Positions 34,887 to 49,969 of a stretch of DNA of 64,000 nucleotides are shown piece after piece. Each line of letters opens with the position of its first letter. Position 1 is the first letter of the stretch. Location of the stretch: NCBI RefSeq assembly GCF_000381345.1, contig NZ_KB906401.1, positions 124,001 to 188,000 on the forward strand, written 5' to 3'. The notes beneath the pieces are model-generated. The model worked only from the letters and a program-made list of their open reading frames with translations, had not been told where the DNA came from and did no database searches. The stretch is from Deinococcus apachensis DSM 19763. GTDB taxonomy: Bacteria; Deinococcota; Deinococci; Deinococcales; Deinococcaceae. Both the position numbers and the translations under genes were made by a program.

Positions 34887-34904
34887 CCCCAGGCCATGAG
34901 AAAA

Positions 34905-34930
34905 CCCCCGCTGACTTGCGGGGGCCTTTT
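34905..34930. terminator. Bidirectional terminator (kinase / tRNA-Leu)
   Basis: CCCCCGC (34905-34911) pairs with GCGGGGG (34918-34924). CCTTTT follows on the plus strand and AAAA precedes the stem, giving a T-run for the minus-strand tRNA transcript. Confidence 0.88.
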
Positions 34931-34934
34931 CCTG

Positions 34935-35021
<87 letters not shown>

Positions 35022-35041
35022 TCCTTGGTCCGCCCGGGCAT

Positions 35042-35072
<31 letters not shown>

Positions 35073-35100
35073 CGAGTCGGGGGGCTGTCAACAGGCGGGC

Positions 35101-37173
<2,073 letters not shown>

Positions 37174-37232
37174 TCTGTCACGCGGGGAAACGTCGGGACG
37201 CCGACCCCCAGGGCCGCGTTCCGCCCGGTGGG

Positions 37233-37593
37233 TCAGGTGTCCAGGGCCACGAGCAGGTCTTCGCGGGAAGTGACCTGATACCCCACCCGTGCCCGCCAGA
37301 ACTGCCCGAGAGCATGGAGACAGGCGTCCTCGCGTGCGGGCAGGTCGGGGGCCTCCTGGGCCAGCGCAAGGGCGAAGGCCAGCTTGGCCGCAAGTGACCG
37401 GCGGTGCCGCCTGGATTCGGAAACACGTCTGCCCAATCAGCGGAAAGGTGCGCCCGGAGTCGCCGATCGACCCTCGCCCCATGTCGGGCGAGGAGGCAGG
37501 GTCAAGCTCCAACGCCCAGGGACGGACATCCCGGCCCACCAACGACCTGAACCGGTCCTCGATCCACGAGCGCGCCTCCTGGTGGGTCAGCAT
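37233..37593 (-). pseudogene. Small hypothetical gene with a single-base frameshift
   Basis: The minus strand begins with ATG at 37593, eight bases after a -10 box TAGGTT (37602-37607), and encodes about 60 plausible residues ([20 protein letters not shown] onward to GQTCFRIQ). Around 37380-37440 the coding sense moves to another frame, where it continues as AAKLAFALALAQEAPDLPAR to REDLLVALDT and stops at 37233. Both halves have high GC at third codon positions. The data fit one extra base (or two missing) near 37400. Joined, the product would be about 120 aa. I recognise no family. This may be a true pseudogene, a programmed shift or a sequencing error. Confidence 0.6.
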
Positions 37594-37632
37594 ATTTCCG
37601 AAACCTACCATTCAGGACCATCTCGCCAGGCC

Positions 37633-37668
37633 ACAAAAGAGGGCGAGGCCCGAAGACCCCGCCCCCTC
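37633..37668 (-). terminator. Terminator after mdh
   Basis: On the minus strand GGGCGGGGTC pairs with GGCCTCGCCC (one G-T pair) around TTCG and is followed by TCTTTT. Confidence 0.72.
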
Positions 37669-37682
37669 CCCTGCTCCTGGCT

Positions 37683-38771
<1,089 letters not shown>

Positions 38772-39668
38772 TCATCCCACCTGCTCCAGCCTCTCAATCA
38801 CCCGTGCACACCGGGGCGGATCAATCGTCAATCCCGCCTCCTGCCCGGAGAGCCAGTAATCCACGGTGCGGACGTAGGTCCAGGCACGGGTCAGCGCCGC
38901 GTCCAGCCCCGCCGAATTCACAACCTGGTCGAGCGCCCACTCCACCCCGCCGCGCGTCTCGATCTCCTCTAGCCGCCACCACAGCAGTTGGGCCACGCCG
39001 TATTCCGGGTCCCCCGCCACGACTTGCGGGTCAATCACCAGCCACGGTTCGCGCTCGGCCCTCAGCACGTTCCCGTCATGGATGTCCCAGTTGACCGTCA
39101 GGCTTCCCACCGAGGGGGCGAGGTGGCGGGCCAGGTCGGCTGCGCGCTCAACGACCTGTGGGGGCAGCGGGCGGCCCTGCCGTTCCCAGCGCCTAGGCAA
39201 GGAGGAGGAAATCTGCCGCGCCACAGCCCCCAGCGAGGGAAACTCCGCGGGGGCCGGAACGGCGAGGCGCCTGAGCAGCGCCCCGGCGACATGCAGAGCT
39301 TCCTCCACCCCGACCCGGCTCAGGTCCGCAGCGCTGTCGAGTCGTTCGAGGAGAAGTGCCTGTCGCCCGACGTCCGCCCGCACCAGCCGAACCGCGCCCC
39401 GCCCATTCCACAAGGTCAGGGCCATCACCGCCCGCTCCAGGGTACCGTCCTCGTCCGGCCAGGTGACCTTGAGAATAGCGGGTAAGTTAGGACCGCGAAC
39501 AGCGAAAACCAGGCCCCATTCCCCGTACATGGCCGGGCCCTCCACCTCCAGATCCCACGCGGTACACAGCTCAGTAACCCGCCCAGGCAACGACTCGATC
39601 CAGCGGCGTCCCGCCTCACCCGAACGGGCAATGGTCCTTGCAGCGAAAGCTTCGGGAATGGCGATCAT
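38772..39668 (-). CDS. APH(6)-like phosphotransferase
   Basis: 298 aa, related to the streptomycin 6-kinase/hydroxyurea kinase family. The catalytic loop is NWDIHDGNVL and the magnesium site is LVIDPQVVAGDPEYGVAQLLW, both characteristic of that family. The usual first residues of the loop (HGDLHxGN) read WDIHDGN, a mild variant. Chromosomal members may be housekeeping kinases; drug resistance is not implied. The ATG at 39668 comes one base after the stop of the crotonase gene (39670), so the two are co-transcribed and this gene relies on coupling. It ends 90 bases before the mdh leader. Confidence 0.82.
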   Translation of the reverse strand: MIAIPEAFAARTIARSGEAGRRWIESLPGRVTELCTAWDLEVEGPAMYGEWGLVFAVRGPNLPAILKVTWPDEDGTLERAVMALTLWNGRGAVRLVRADVGRQALLLERLDSAADLSRVGVEEALHVAGALLRRLAVPAPAEFPSLGAVARQISSSLPRRWERQGRPLPPQVVERAADLARHLAPSVGSLTVNWDIHDGNVLRAEREPWLVIDPQVVAGDPEYGVAQLLWWRLEEIETRGGVEWALDQVVNSAGLDAALTRAWTYVRTVDYWLSGQEAGLTIDPPRCARVIERLEQVG

Positions 39669-39669
39669 C

Positions 39670-40491
<822 letters not shown>

Positions 40492-40529
40492 GGGCGGAGG
40501 GTAACACCCGTCAGGCCAGGGGCGGGGGC

Positions 40530-41126
40530 TCAGGGCAGCCCGACCAGCCCCAGCCCATTCACGAGCGCCGTCCCCACTCCGAGGTCGGCGGCGACCCGCG
40601 CGTCGGGCACCCCGGGCGGTCCGGCGAGCAGCAGCGTCGGGCGGGCCTCCAGACCGATGCGCCCGGTGTCGTCCAGCCGGGTCAGCAGCGCCCCGAAGGT
40701 CCAGTCGCGCGCCCACAGCCGTTTGACGGCGTGAAGGGCGGCGGTGCCGGGGGGCACGACACGCGCCGCCTCGACCTCCCGCTCGCCAGGGCGCCGGGCG
40801 TGGAGTTCACCCGCGTTCAGGCCCGCGTTGCCCAGCGCCCGGTAGAAGACCTGCACCGCGTCGTCGAGGAGCGAACTCGTGCGGACGAGGGCCTGGGCCT
40901 GTTCCGCCAGGGTCTCCAGCAGGTCCTCGTCCAGCCGGGCGGGGTTGACCGGCGCGAGCAGGCGGGAGAGCTGTTCGGGGAGGTTGGCCGTGCGGTAAAA
41001 GGCCTCCTCGAAGGCGGCGGGCACGAGCATGGCGGTGGGCACGCGGTCAGGGTGGGCGGCCAGCCGGTGCGTCTCCGTGTCCACCTGCGCTTCCGGGAAC
41101 CGGGCCGCCTCTGCGAGCGTCAGCAT
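40530..41126 (-). CDS. Uncharacterised protein
   Basis: 198 aa. Not a family I recognise. It is mostly alpha-helical and soluble, with several Ala/Leu/Glu helices (for example [21 protein letters not shown] around residues 55-75), no signal peptide, no cysteine, and a hydrophobic Gly/Leu-rich tail ([16 protein letters not shown]). The ATG at 41126 is fixed by TAAGCT at 41134-41139, 7 bases upstream, and it diverges from the DinB gene with only 43 bases between start codons. Since the product has normal composition and a clear start, it is a real gene, probably restricted to deinococci. Confidence 0.72.
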   Translation of the reverse strand: MLTLAEAARFPEAQVDTETHRLAAHPDRVPTAMLVPAAFEEAFYRTANLPEQLSRLLAPVNPARLDEDLLETLAEQAQALVRTSSLLDDAVQVFYRALGNAGLNAGELHARRPGEREVEAARVVPPGTAALHAVKRLWARDWTFGALLTRLDDTGRIGLEARPTLLLAGPPGVPDARVAADLGVGTALVNGLGLVGLP

Positions 41127-41133
41127 GGGGCAG

Positions 41134-41163
41134 AGCTTAGCGCGGCGGGGAGCGGGCCATACT
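41134..41163. promoter_or_regulatory. Compact divergent promoters (uncharacterised gene / DinB)
   Basis: TAAGCT on the minus strand (41134-41139) and CATACT on the plus strand (41158-41163) lie 7 and 6 bases from their start codons. Confidence 0.55.
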
Positions 41164-41169
41164 GCGCTC

Positions 41170-41688
41170 ATGACGCTCGACCCCCGGCGGTACCCTCTCG
41201 GCCCGATTCAGGACCTGCTCGGCCAGGACGCGGCCACGCTTGCGGAGGTCGCCACGCGGATGGAGGGCGCGGCCCGCGAGTGGCGGGAAGTGCTGGCGGA
41301 CCTGGACCCAGAGGCGCTGGCCCGTACCTTCCGTCCCGGCAGTTGGACAGTCGGGCAACTCGCCCACCATACCGCGGACGCTCATCTGCATGGCCTGAAC
41401 CGCCTGCGCTACGCCCTGACGACCGAGGAGTACGTGATCCAGCCCTTCGACCAGGAGGCGTGGCTGACGCTGCCCGATGCGGCCCTGCCCGTCGCGGTGG
41501 CGCTCGACCTGCTGGACGCTGTGAACGCACACTGGATAGCTTTGCTGCGCGGCCTCCGACCCGAGCAGCTCGCGCGCCGCGTCACCCATCCGCAGGAGGG
41601 CGAGCAGGACCTGTGGCGCCTCGTCGCCAAGCACGACTGGCACCTGCGCCATCACCTCGCCCAGGTGCGGCTGGCGCTCGGGAGGTAG
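41170..41688 (+). CDS. DinB/YfiT-family metal-dependent protein
   Basis: 172 aa four-helix bundle. Putative metal ligands lie in [13 protein letters not shown] (residues 64-75) and in [18 protein letters not shown] near the end, the arrangement of the YfiT branch of the DinB superfamily, which includes bacillithiol and mycothiol-dependent transferases. DinB-type proteins are numerous in Deinococcus and several respond to damage. The ATG at 41170 has CATACT at 41158-41163, 6 bases away; no ribosome binding site. Converges with the histidine phosphatase gene. Another DinB protein is at 63528. Confidence 0.88.
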   Translation: MTLDPRRYPLGPIQDLLGQDAATLAEVATRMEGAAREWREVLADLDPEALARTFRPGSWTVGQLAHHTADAHLHGLNRLRYALTTEEYVIQPFDQEAWLTLPDAALPVAVALDLLDAVNAHWIALLRGLRPEQLARRVTHPQEGEQDLWRLVAKHDWHLRHHLAQVRLALGR

Positions 41689-41694
41689 CCTCCC

Positions 41695-42306
41695 TCAGAC
41701 TTCCAGATGGGCGTGGTCGTTGTAGGTCAGCAGGAGCCACTGGCCGTCCTCCCGCAGCAGGCGGGTCAGGCCGGTGTGGGCCAGGCGGTAGGGAAAGGGC
41801 AGGACGTAGCCGGGCTGCGGCGGGGCGGGCCAGCCGAAGAGGTCGCACAGCAGGGCGCGGATGGCGGCCCCGTGGGTGACGGCGGTGACCGTTCCGGCGG
41901 GCAGTTCCTCGGCCCAGCCCCGCAGCCGGGCGGCCACCTCCCGCAGGCTCTCGCCGCCCCCGGGAGCGGGAAGGGTCCAGGGGTCACGCTGCCAGGCGGC
42001 GTACTCGGGGTCGTGCCGCACCTCATCGGTCGTGGCGCCCTCGTAGCGGCCGAAGTGCAGCTCGCGCAGCCGCCCGTCGAGGATCAGGGGCTGACCGGGC
42101 AGGGCGAGGCGAGCGGTGTCCACGGCCCGCTGAAGGTCGCTCGCGTACACCGTTCCGGGATCGGTTTCGGAGAGCCGCCGCGCAAGCCGTTCGGCCTGCC
42201 TCTCCCCCACCTCGCCCAGCGGCGTGTCGGTCCAGCCCTGCCAGCGGCCCTCGCCGTTCCAGACCGTCGCGCCGTGGCGGATCAGGGTGAGGTGCAGGGC
42301 GCTCAG
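41695..42306 (-). CDS. Histidine phosphatase (phosphoglycerate mutase-like), CTG start
   Basis: 203 aa. The phosphohistidine motif [17 protein letters not shown] begins at residue 8 and the partner His is in [14 protein letters not shown] near 150. It could be alpha-ribazole phosphatase-like or a general phosphatase. No ATG, GTG or TTG precedes the RHG motif after the upstream in-frame stop; the best start is the CTG at 42306, which overlaps the thioesterase stop (CTGA) and has GGAGG 7 bases before it. A GTG at 42210 would remove the catalytic motif and is rejected. Translational coupling with the thioesterase is therefore likely. Confidence 0.85.
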   Translation of the reverse strand: MSALHLTLIRHGATVWNGEGRWQGWTDTPLGEVGERQAERLARRLSETDPGTVYASDLQRAVDTARLALPGQPLILDGRLRELHFGRYEGATTDEVRHDPEYAAWQRDPWTLPAPGGGESLREVAARLRGWAEELPAGTVTAVTHGAAIRALLCDLFGWPAPPQPGYVLPFPYRLAHTGLTRLLREDGQWLLLTYNDHAHLEV

Positions 42307-42746
42307 GGCCGGGCCTCCGGGTCGAAGCCCTCAGCCTCCGGCCCGGGCTCTACAGCCAGGGGGGGCACCTGCCGGGGCCGTCCCTCCTCGTCCACGGCCA
42401 CGAACACGAAGAAGCCGGTGGTGGCGAGTTGCTGCTCGCCCGAGGCCATATTCTCGCGGTACACGTCCACCCGCACCCGCATCGACGTGCGGCCCACCCG
42501 CACCACTCGGGCGTCGAGGGCCACCGCGTCCCCCACCCGGATGGGCACGTGGAAGTCCACCCCGTCCATGCGCGCCGTCACGACTGCGCCGCCCGCGTGC
42601 CGCACCGCCGCGACCGAGGCCGCCTTGTCCATCAGCGACAGCACGAAGCCGCCGAAGGCCGTGCCCAGATAATTCGTGTCTTTGGGAAACACCAGTTCCA
42701 GCATCCGCGCCCGGCTGCGGGGCGCCTTATTCACGACTTCCGCCAT
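42303..42746 (-). CDS. Acyl-CoA thioesterase (hotdog, BFIT/YciA type)
   Basis: 147 aa. The motif [23 protein letters not shown] matches the active-site helix of cytosolic long-chain acyl-CoA thioesterases (Asn, Gly-Gly and Asp positions kept). [27 protein letters not shown] is the following strand pair. The ATG at 42746 has AGAGAGG 7 bases upstream, and TACACT at 42802-42807 suggests a leader of about 50 bases. Its stop is shared with the CTG start of the histidine phosphatase, so the two are one operon, possibly in acyl or phospho-metabolite turnover. Confidence 0.88.
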   Translation of the reverse strand: MAEVVNKAPRSRARMLELVFPKDTNYLGTAFGGFVLSLMDKAASVAAVRHAGGAVVTARMDGVDFHVPIRVGDAVALDARVVRVGRTSMRVRVDVYRENMASGEQQLATTGFFVFVAVDEEGRPRQVPPLAVEPGPEAEGFDPEARP

Positions 42747-42838
42747 CCTCTGACCTCTCTCCCACCGCTCCAGACCGACCTGCGGACCGTGCGCGTCCGT
42801 GAGTGTACAGGGACGGAGGGGAGAGAGGCCCCGCCCCG

Positions 42839-43147
42839 CTAGCCCACCTCGGGCAGCCTGTTCTGTAGGCAGGACGCGAGCCCCGCCAGCATTCCGCGCA
42901 GCACCTCGGCGTGTCTGCGGAGGGTCCGAACGTCCTGCCGCAGATGGGGCAGGAGGCCAGGGTTGAGCTCGAAGACCCGGTCCCCGGTGTGCCAGGCCTT
43001 TTGCAGCGTGGTCAGCACCTGCTCGTACTCCGGGGACGCGAGGCGGCAGTAGGGATAGCGGCTTAACTGCTCGACCAGGTCCGTGAGTTCGAGCAGCAGG
43101 CGCCGCCGCAGCGCCAGCAGCGCGGTGAGTTCCTCCGGGGTGGCCAT
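42839..43147 (-). CDS. Small helical hypothetical protein
   Basis: 102 aa, nearly all alpha-helical ([23 protein letters not shown] onward), with one Cys pair far apart and no membrane segment. I recognise no family; it resembles short coiled-coil partner proteins. The ATG at 43147 is fixed by TAGGGT at 43153-43158, 5 bases upstream on the minus strand. Upstream reading of the frame is not protein-like. It diverges from the liv operon. Confidence 0.7.
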   Translation of the reverse strand: MATPEELTALLALRRRLLLELTDLVEQLSRYPYCRLASPEYEQVLTTLQKAWHTGDRVFELNPGLLPHLRQDVRTLRRHAEVLRGMLAGLASCLQNRLPEVG

Positions 43148-43289
43148 GAGGCACCCTACCGCCCGGCCCTCAAAAGATTCACAAACGGCCCCCGCCGCCC
43201 CTGGCCGTTTCTGCACAACTCCTTGACACGGGGCCGCTACGCTCAGCCCACTGCCCAGCACAAGGCCGACCGGGTGAAGTCGGCGGGCC

Positions 43290-43314
43290 GCCCCGTCCCC
43301 GCGCGGGGCTTTTT
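43290..43314 (+). terminator. Terminator-like hairpin in the liv leader region
   Basis: GCCCCG (43290-43295) pairs with CGGGGC (43304-43309), followed by five T residues. TTGACA stands at 43223-43228 upstream, so a short transcript of 50-70 nt could end here (attenuator or small RNA), or it could be a terminator remnant. Confidence 0.5.
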
Positions 43315-43349
43315 GCCGCGGGTACCCCCGGCGAATGCAAGGGAAACAA

Positions 43350-43378
43350 TTGACACCTCCTCGCCCCCATGCCAGCAT
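43350..43378 (+). promoter_or_regulatory. Promoter of the liv operon
   Basis: TTGACA (43350-43355) and CAGCAT (43373-43378) with 17-base spacing, about 90 bases before the substrate-binding protein gene, which has a Shine-Dalgarno. This is a conventional sigma-70 type promoter, unlike the leaderless genes nearby. Confidence 0.6.
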
Positions 43379-43470
43379 GTCGGGCACACCCAACTTGGAC
43401 CGCGTTCAGGGCTTCACGGCCCCGTGCTTCTCCCCCGGCCGTGCCTGGCCCTGCCCGCCGGAGGTTTCCT

Positions 43471-44610
<1,140 letters not shown>

Positions 44611-44682
44611 GCCGGGGCCGCGCCGTGGCGGACTGAGCCCCAACGCCCGCCGTTGCGGCTGATCGGCACCCTCCCCGCCCGC

Positions 44683-44720
44683 ACCGCACCCCGTCTCCAC
44701 GAGGGGCGCGGTCTTTTTCT
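44683..44720 (+). terminator. Intra-operon attenuator between livJ and livH
   Basis: ACCGC and CCCC (44683-44692) pair with GGGG and GCGGT (44703-44712) across one mismatch, followed by CTTTTTCT. It would let the binding protein be made in excess of the membrane components. Confidence 0.65.
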
Positions 44721-44736
44721 CCCCGGAGACCCTGCC

Positions 44737-45593
<857 letters not shown>

Positions 45594-45597
<4 letters not shown>

Positions 45598-46563
45598 ACC
45601 GCTTCAAACCGGCCTTTCTGGGCTGGCTCGCCGTCTTCGCGCTGGCGGCACTGCTGCCGCTGCTACGCCCCGGTGGCTACGTCCTCGACGTGGCGATCAA
45701 CACCATGATCTGGGCGATGCTCGCCTACGGGCTGAACGTGATGCTGGGGTACACCGGGCAACTGCCGCTCGCCCACGCCGGATTCTTCGGCATCGGCGCC
45801 TACGCGGTCGGCATCCTGACCCTCAAGGCGGGCTGGAACTTCTGGCTCGCCTGGCCCGCCGCGGTCGTGATCTGCGCGCTGGGTGGGCTGCTGCTGGGGT
45901 TGGTCGCCTTCCGCACGAAGGGGGACGCCTTCGCCATCTTCACGCTGGGCGTGGGTGTCATCATCTCGCTGATCATCAACAAGTGGGACAAACTCACGGG
46001 TGGGAACGACGGCCTGAACGGGGTGCCATCCGCCTCCTCCTTCCTGGGCATCGACTTCTCGAGGGCGGCGAACTTCTACTACGTGGCGCTGGCGGCGCTG
46101 GCCCTCACCGTGCTGATCGTGGCGCGCACGAGGAGTAGCGTCTTCGGGCGCTCACTCGTCGCCATCCGGGGCGGGGAGGACCTGGCCCGCAGCGCAGGAA
46201 TCGACGTGTTCTCCCACAAGCTGCGCGCGCTGATGCTCTCGACGGCGCTGGCGGGACTGGCGGGCGGCGTGTATGCGGCGTACGTGGGCTTTCTGGGCTC
46301 GGGCGTAACGGGGCCGACGACGACCTTCACCGTGCTGCTGTACCTGCTCGTCGGCGGGGTGGGGACGCTGGCAGGCCCGCTTCTCGGCACGGCGCTGATC
46401 TTCGTGGCGCTGCAATTCATGAAGGGCCTCCAGGACTACCAGTACATCGTGTTCGGGCCGCTGCTCGTGCTGCTGGTGCTGTTCGCGCCGCAGGGGCTGG
46501 CGGGGCTGTGGGACCGCTGGAGTATTCGCCGGGCGGGTACGAGGACCGAGAGGGCGGTGGACC

Positions 46564-46571
<8 letters not shown>
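45594..46571 (+). CDS. livM: Branched-chain amino-acid ABC transporter permease LivM
   Basis: 325 aa with about ten helices. Shows the LivM hallmark [26 protein letters not shown] and [14 protein letters not shown] loop, and [14 protein letters not shown] start overlapping livH by four bases; its last eight bases overlap livG. Permease partner of LivH in the inner membrane. Confidence 0.94.
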
Positions 46572-48067
<1,496 letters not shown>

Positions 48068-48081
48068 TCAGGAGCGGCAGG

Positions 48082-48122
48082 GGCGGAGGATCGGCGGTGA
48101 CTGGTCCTCCGCCTCCCTCTTT
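48082..48122 (+). terminator. Terminator of the liv operon
   Basis: GGCGGAGGA (48082-48090) pairs with TCCTCCGCC (48105-48113) over a 14-base loop, followed by TCCCTCTTT. Confidence 0.78.
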
Positions 48123-48158
48123 GGGCGGACGACCACCTGAGATGAGCCTGTCACTCTC

Positions 48159-48653
48159 GTGAGTATGTTGAGTGATGAGGAGCGGCGGCGGATTGAGACT
48201 GAGGAGCTGGCCGCCGCCCGCGCCCGTCAGGACCGGGAGAAACGCGCCCGTCACCAACTCGCCCTGCACGCCTACCGTCAGGAAATCCGGGCTGGCCTAC
48301 GCCCGCAGGCCTGGTGGTGGCCGCTGCGCTGGCTGCTGCCGCTTGTGCCCATCCTGGTGGCTGTGCTCCTGCTACGTCCCGCCTCAGCCGTGCCCGACGA
48401 CACTTCGGGCGGCATCGCCAACTCGGCCCTGATGGAGCGGTGCAAAGCGGAGGTGGGGGCACGGCTGGGGCAGGCGGGGCTGCGGTTCCCCAACGCCCGC
48501 GAAGCAGCCGGGCAGTTCTCGTCCAACATGGACGGCAAACGCTGGGACAGCTGGGTCGCTTTACCAGGCGGCACCCGCACCGATTTCAGTTGCAGCTTCA
48601 CCGCCGCCGACGGGTCGGTGGAGGCCGAACTCATTCAGGAGGAGACCCCATGA
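48159..48653 (+). CDS. Single-pass membrane hypothetical protein
   Basis: 164 aa. A charged Arg/Glu-rich N-terminal helix ([20 protein letters not shown]) precedes one membrane helix (about residues 52-72: [19 protein letters not shown]), and the remainder (about 75-164), with two Cys, is probably outside. No family I can name. Start at 48159 (GTG) is uncertain: ATG two codons later is equally possible. The stop overlaps the next gene (ATGA), so the two are translationally coupled and probably act together at the envelope. Confidence 0.65.
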   Translation: MSMLSDEERRRIETEELAAARARQDREKRARHQLALHAYRQEIRAGLRPQAWWWPLRWLLPLVPILVAVLLLRPASAVPDDTSGGIANSALMERCKAEVGARLGQAGLRFPNAREAAGQFSSNMDGKRWDSWVALPGGTRTDFSCSFTAADGSVEAELIQEETP

Positions 48654-49183
48654 AGCGCATCCTGGCTCTGCTGGCGCTCGGCACGCTTGCCCTCGCGGAC
48701 GCACAGGCCCCCCGCACCGTCACGGTGCCGCGCCAGCGGGTCAATCTAACCTGCGCCGACACGTACTGGGGGGCGCCGCGCAAGGACTTCCTGCTGGCCG
48801 ACGAGACCTACCCGAATTGCGTCCTGCGCCTGCCGCTCGCTCTGCGCGAACGCTGGCCGGGCCCGCGCACCTTCTACTTCATTCCGCGCGTCTCGGCGAC
48901 CCTGTACACCAAGGACGGCAAGGGGAACGGCCACTGGCTGCCGCTGGCACCCCTGGTGAATCCGGGGGATGACCCGCTGCACCGGGCAGTCAGTGCCCAG
49001 ACCTACAAGACGGTCGAACTGGGTGGGCAATTCCGCAAACTCAGCGACGTGGCCGGTGGGGACAAGTCGGACACTGTCGGCGTCGGGGGCAAACTCACGG
49101 TGTGCGTCGCCCCGGTGTGGCCCGGTGAGGACCCCTGCGTGACCTTCGACATCACGGCCCGGTACCGCGTGTACACCCACTGA
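48650..49183 (+). CDS. Secreted cysteine-containing hypothetical protein
   Basis: 177 aa. Signal peptide ([20 protein letters not shown]) then a small domain with four cysteines after cleavage (in NLTCADTYW, YPNCVLRL, LTVCVAPV and DPCVTFD), likely two disulfides. Beta-rich, ending TARYRVYTH. No recognised family. The ATG overlaps the stop of the membrane protein gene and has AGGAGGAG upstream. A long perfect hairpin follows, closing this two-gene operon. Confidence 0.68.
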   Translation: MKRILALLALGTLALADAQAPRTVTVPRQRVNLTCADTYWGAPRKDFLLADETYPNCVLRLPLALRERWPGPRTFYFIPRVSATLYTKDGKGNGHWLPLAPLVNPGDDPLHRAVSAQTYKTVELGGQFRKLSDVAGGDKSDTVGVGGKLTVCVAPVWPGEDPCVTFDITARYRVYTH

Positions 49184-49192
49184 TCCTGCTCA

Positions 49193-49230
49193 GGGAGCGG
49201 AGTGTAAGCGGGCGTTTACACTCCGCTCCC
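49193..49230 (+). terminator. 15-bp perfect hairpin after the secreted-protein gene
   Basis: GGGAGCGGAGTGTAA (49193-49207) and TTACACTCCGCTCCC (49216-49230), 8-base loop. No T-tract, so termination is assumed from stem strength and location. Confidence 0.6.
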
Positions 49231-49251
49231 GCTTTGCTGACACAGCTTCGC

Positions 49252-49257
49252 TACACT
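49252..49257 (+). promoter_or_regulatory. Probable -10 box of the guanidine operon
   Basis: TACACT located 29 bases before the riboswitch; transcription from about 49264 would include the whole aptamer. Confidence 0.5.
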
Positions 49258-49286
49258 GCTCCTCAGTCGCCCCAGGGGGCTGAACT

Positions 49287-49329
<43 letters not shown>

Positions 49330-49341
49330 GGGAGGTCTGGT

Positions 49342-49662
49342 ATGGCGTGGTTTCTGCTCGTGATCGCGGGGCTGCTGGAAGTCGGCTGGGCCATCGGCCT
49401 GAAGTACACGGAGGGCTTTACCCGGCCCCTCCCCACCGCCTTGACCCTGGTCAGCATGATCGGCAGCATGGGGCTGCTGGGGCTGGCGGCCAAGACGCTG
49501 CCCATCGGCACGGCGTACGGGGTGTGGGTGGGCATCGGGGCGGTCGGCGCGGCCATCCTGGGAATCGTGCTGTTCCGGGAACCCGTCACGGCCGCGCGGA
49601 TCGTCTTCCTCGTCCTGATGATCGTCGCCATCGTGGGGCTGAAGGCGACGAGCGGGCACTGA
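49342..49662 (+). CDS. gdx: Guanidinium exporter (SMR family, Gdx/SugE type)
   Basis: 106 aa with four membrane helices. The first helix holds the conserved Glu ([25 protein letters not shown]), used for proton/substrate exchange, and the later [20 protein letters not shown] segment is typical. It is distinguished from multidrug EmrE by the Gdx-type sequence and above all by the guanidine-III riboswitch in its leader. It works as an antiparallel dimer in the membrane to remove guanidinium. The ATG at 49342 has GGGAGG at 49330-49335. No other guanidine genes adjoin. Confidence 0.92.
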   Translation: MAWFLLVIAGLLEVGWAIGLKYTEGFTRPLPTALTLVSMIGSMGLLGLAAKTLPIGTAYGVWVGIGAVGAAILGIVLFREPVTAARIVFLVLMIVAIVGLKATSGH

Positions 49663-49969
49663 ACCCCTCGGCAGCTTCGGGGCACGTCTGGTCCCACCGG
49701 CAAAGGGGGCCGGGCTTGCCCCACCGGGACTGAAGATGCCTGAGCACCGGGGGCAACCCCTTTAAGAAGGCTCAAGGAAACGTCCGCTCCGGGCTCAGTT
49801 AGCCGGAGGTGGGGGGCGTACAGTGAAATCCTGTTCAGGGTCTGCACGATCCTTGCCAGGAGCGTCTGGGTCAGGTCCGACTCCACATGCTCAACACCCG
49901 TCCTGATTCTTGCAGGAGTCAGCAGCTTGAGGCTCCGGGCCACGGAGCCCGCACGGGAGGCACGAGAGG
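49663..49969. other. Intergenic region upstream of fruB
   Basis: About 300 bases with no supported gene. TACAGT at 49819-49824 followed by TGAAATCCTGTTCA (an imperfect 4-base palindrome TGAA/TTCA) could be a promoter with an operator for the fru operon, but no FruR gene is in the window and the match is weak. Confidence 0.4.

Noticed and set aside
49819..49838. FruR/Cra operator before fruB
   Set aside because: The TGAA/TTCA palindrome is only 4 bases per arm and no regulator gene is nearby.
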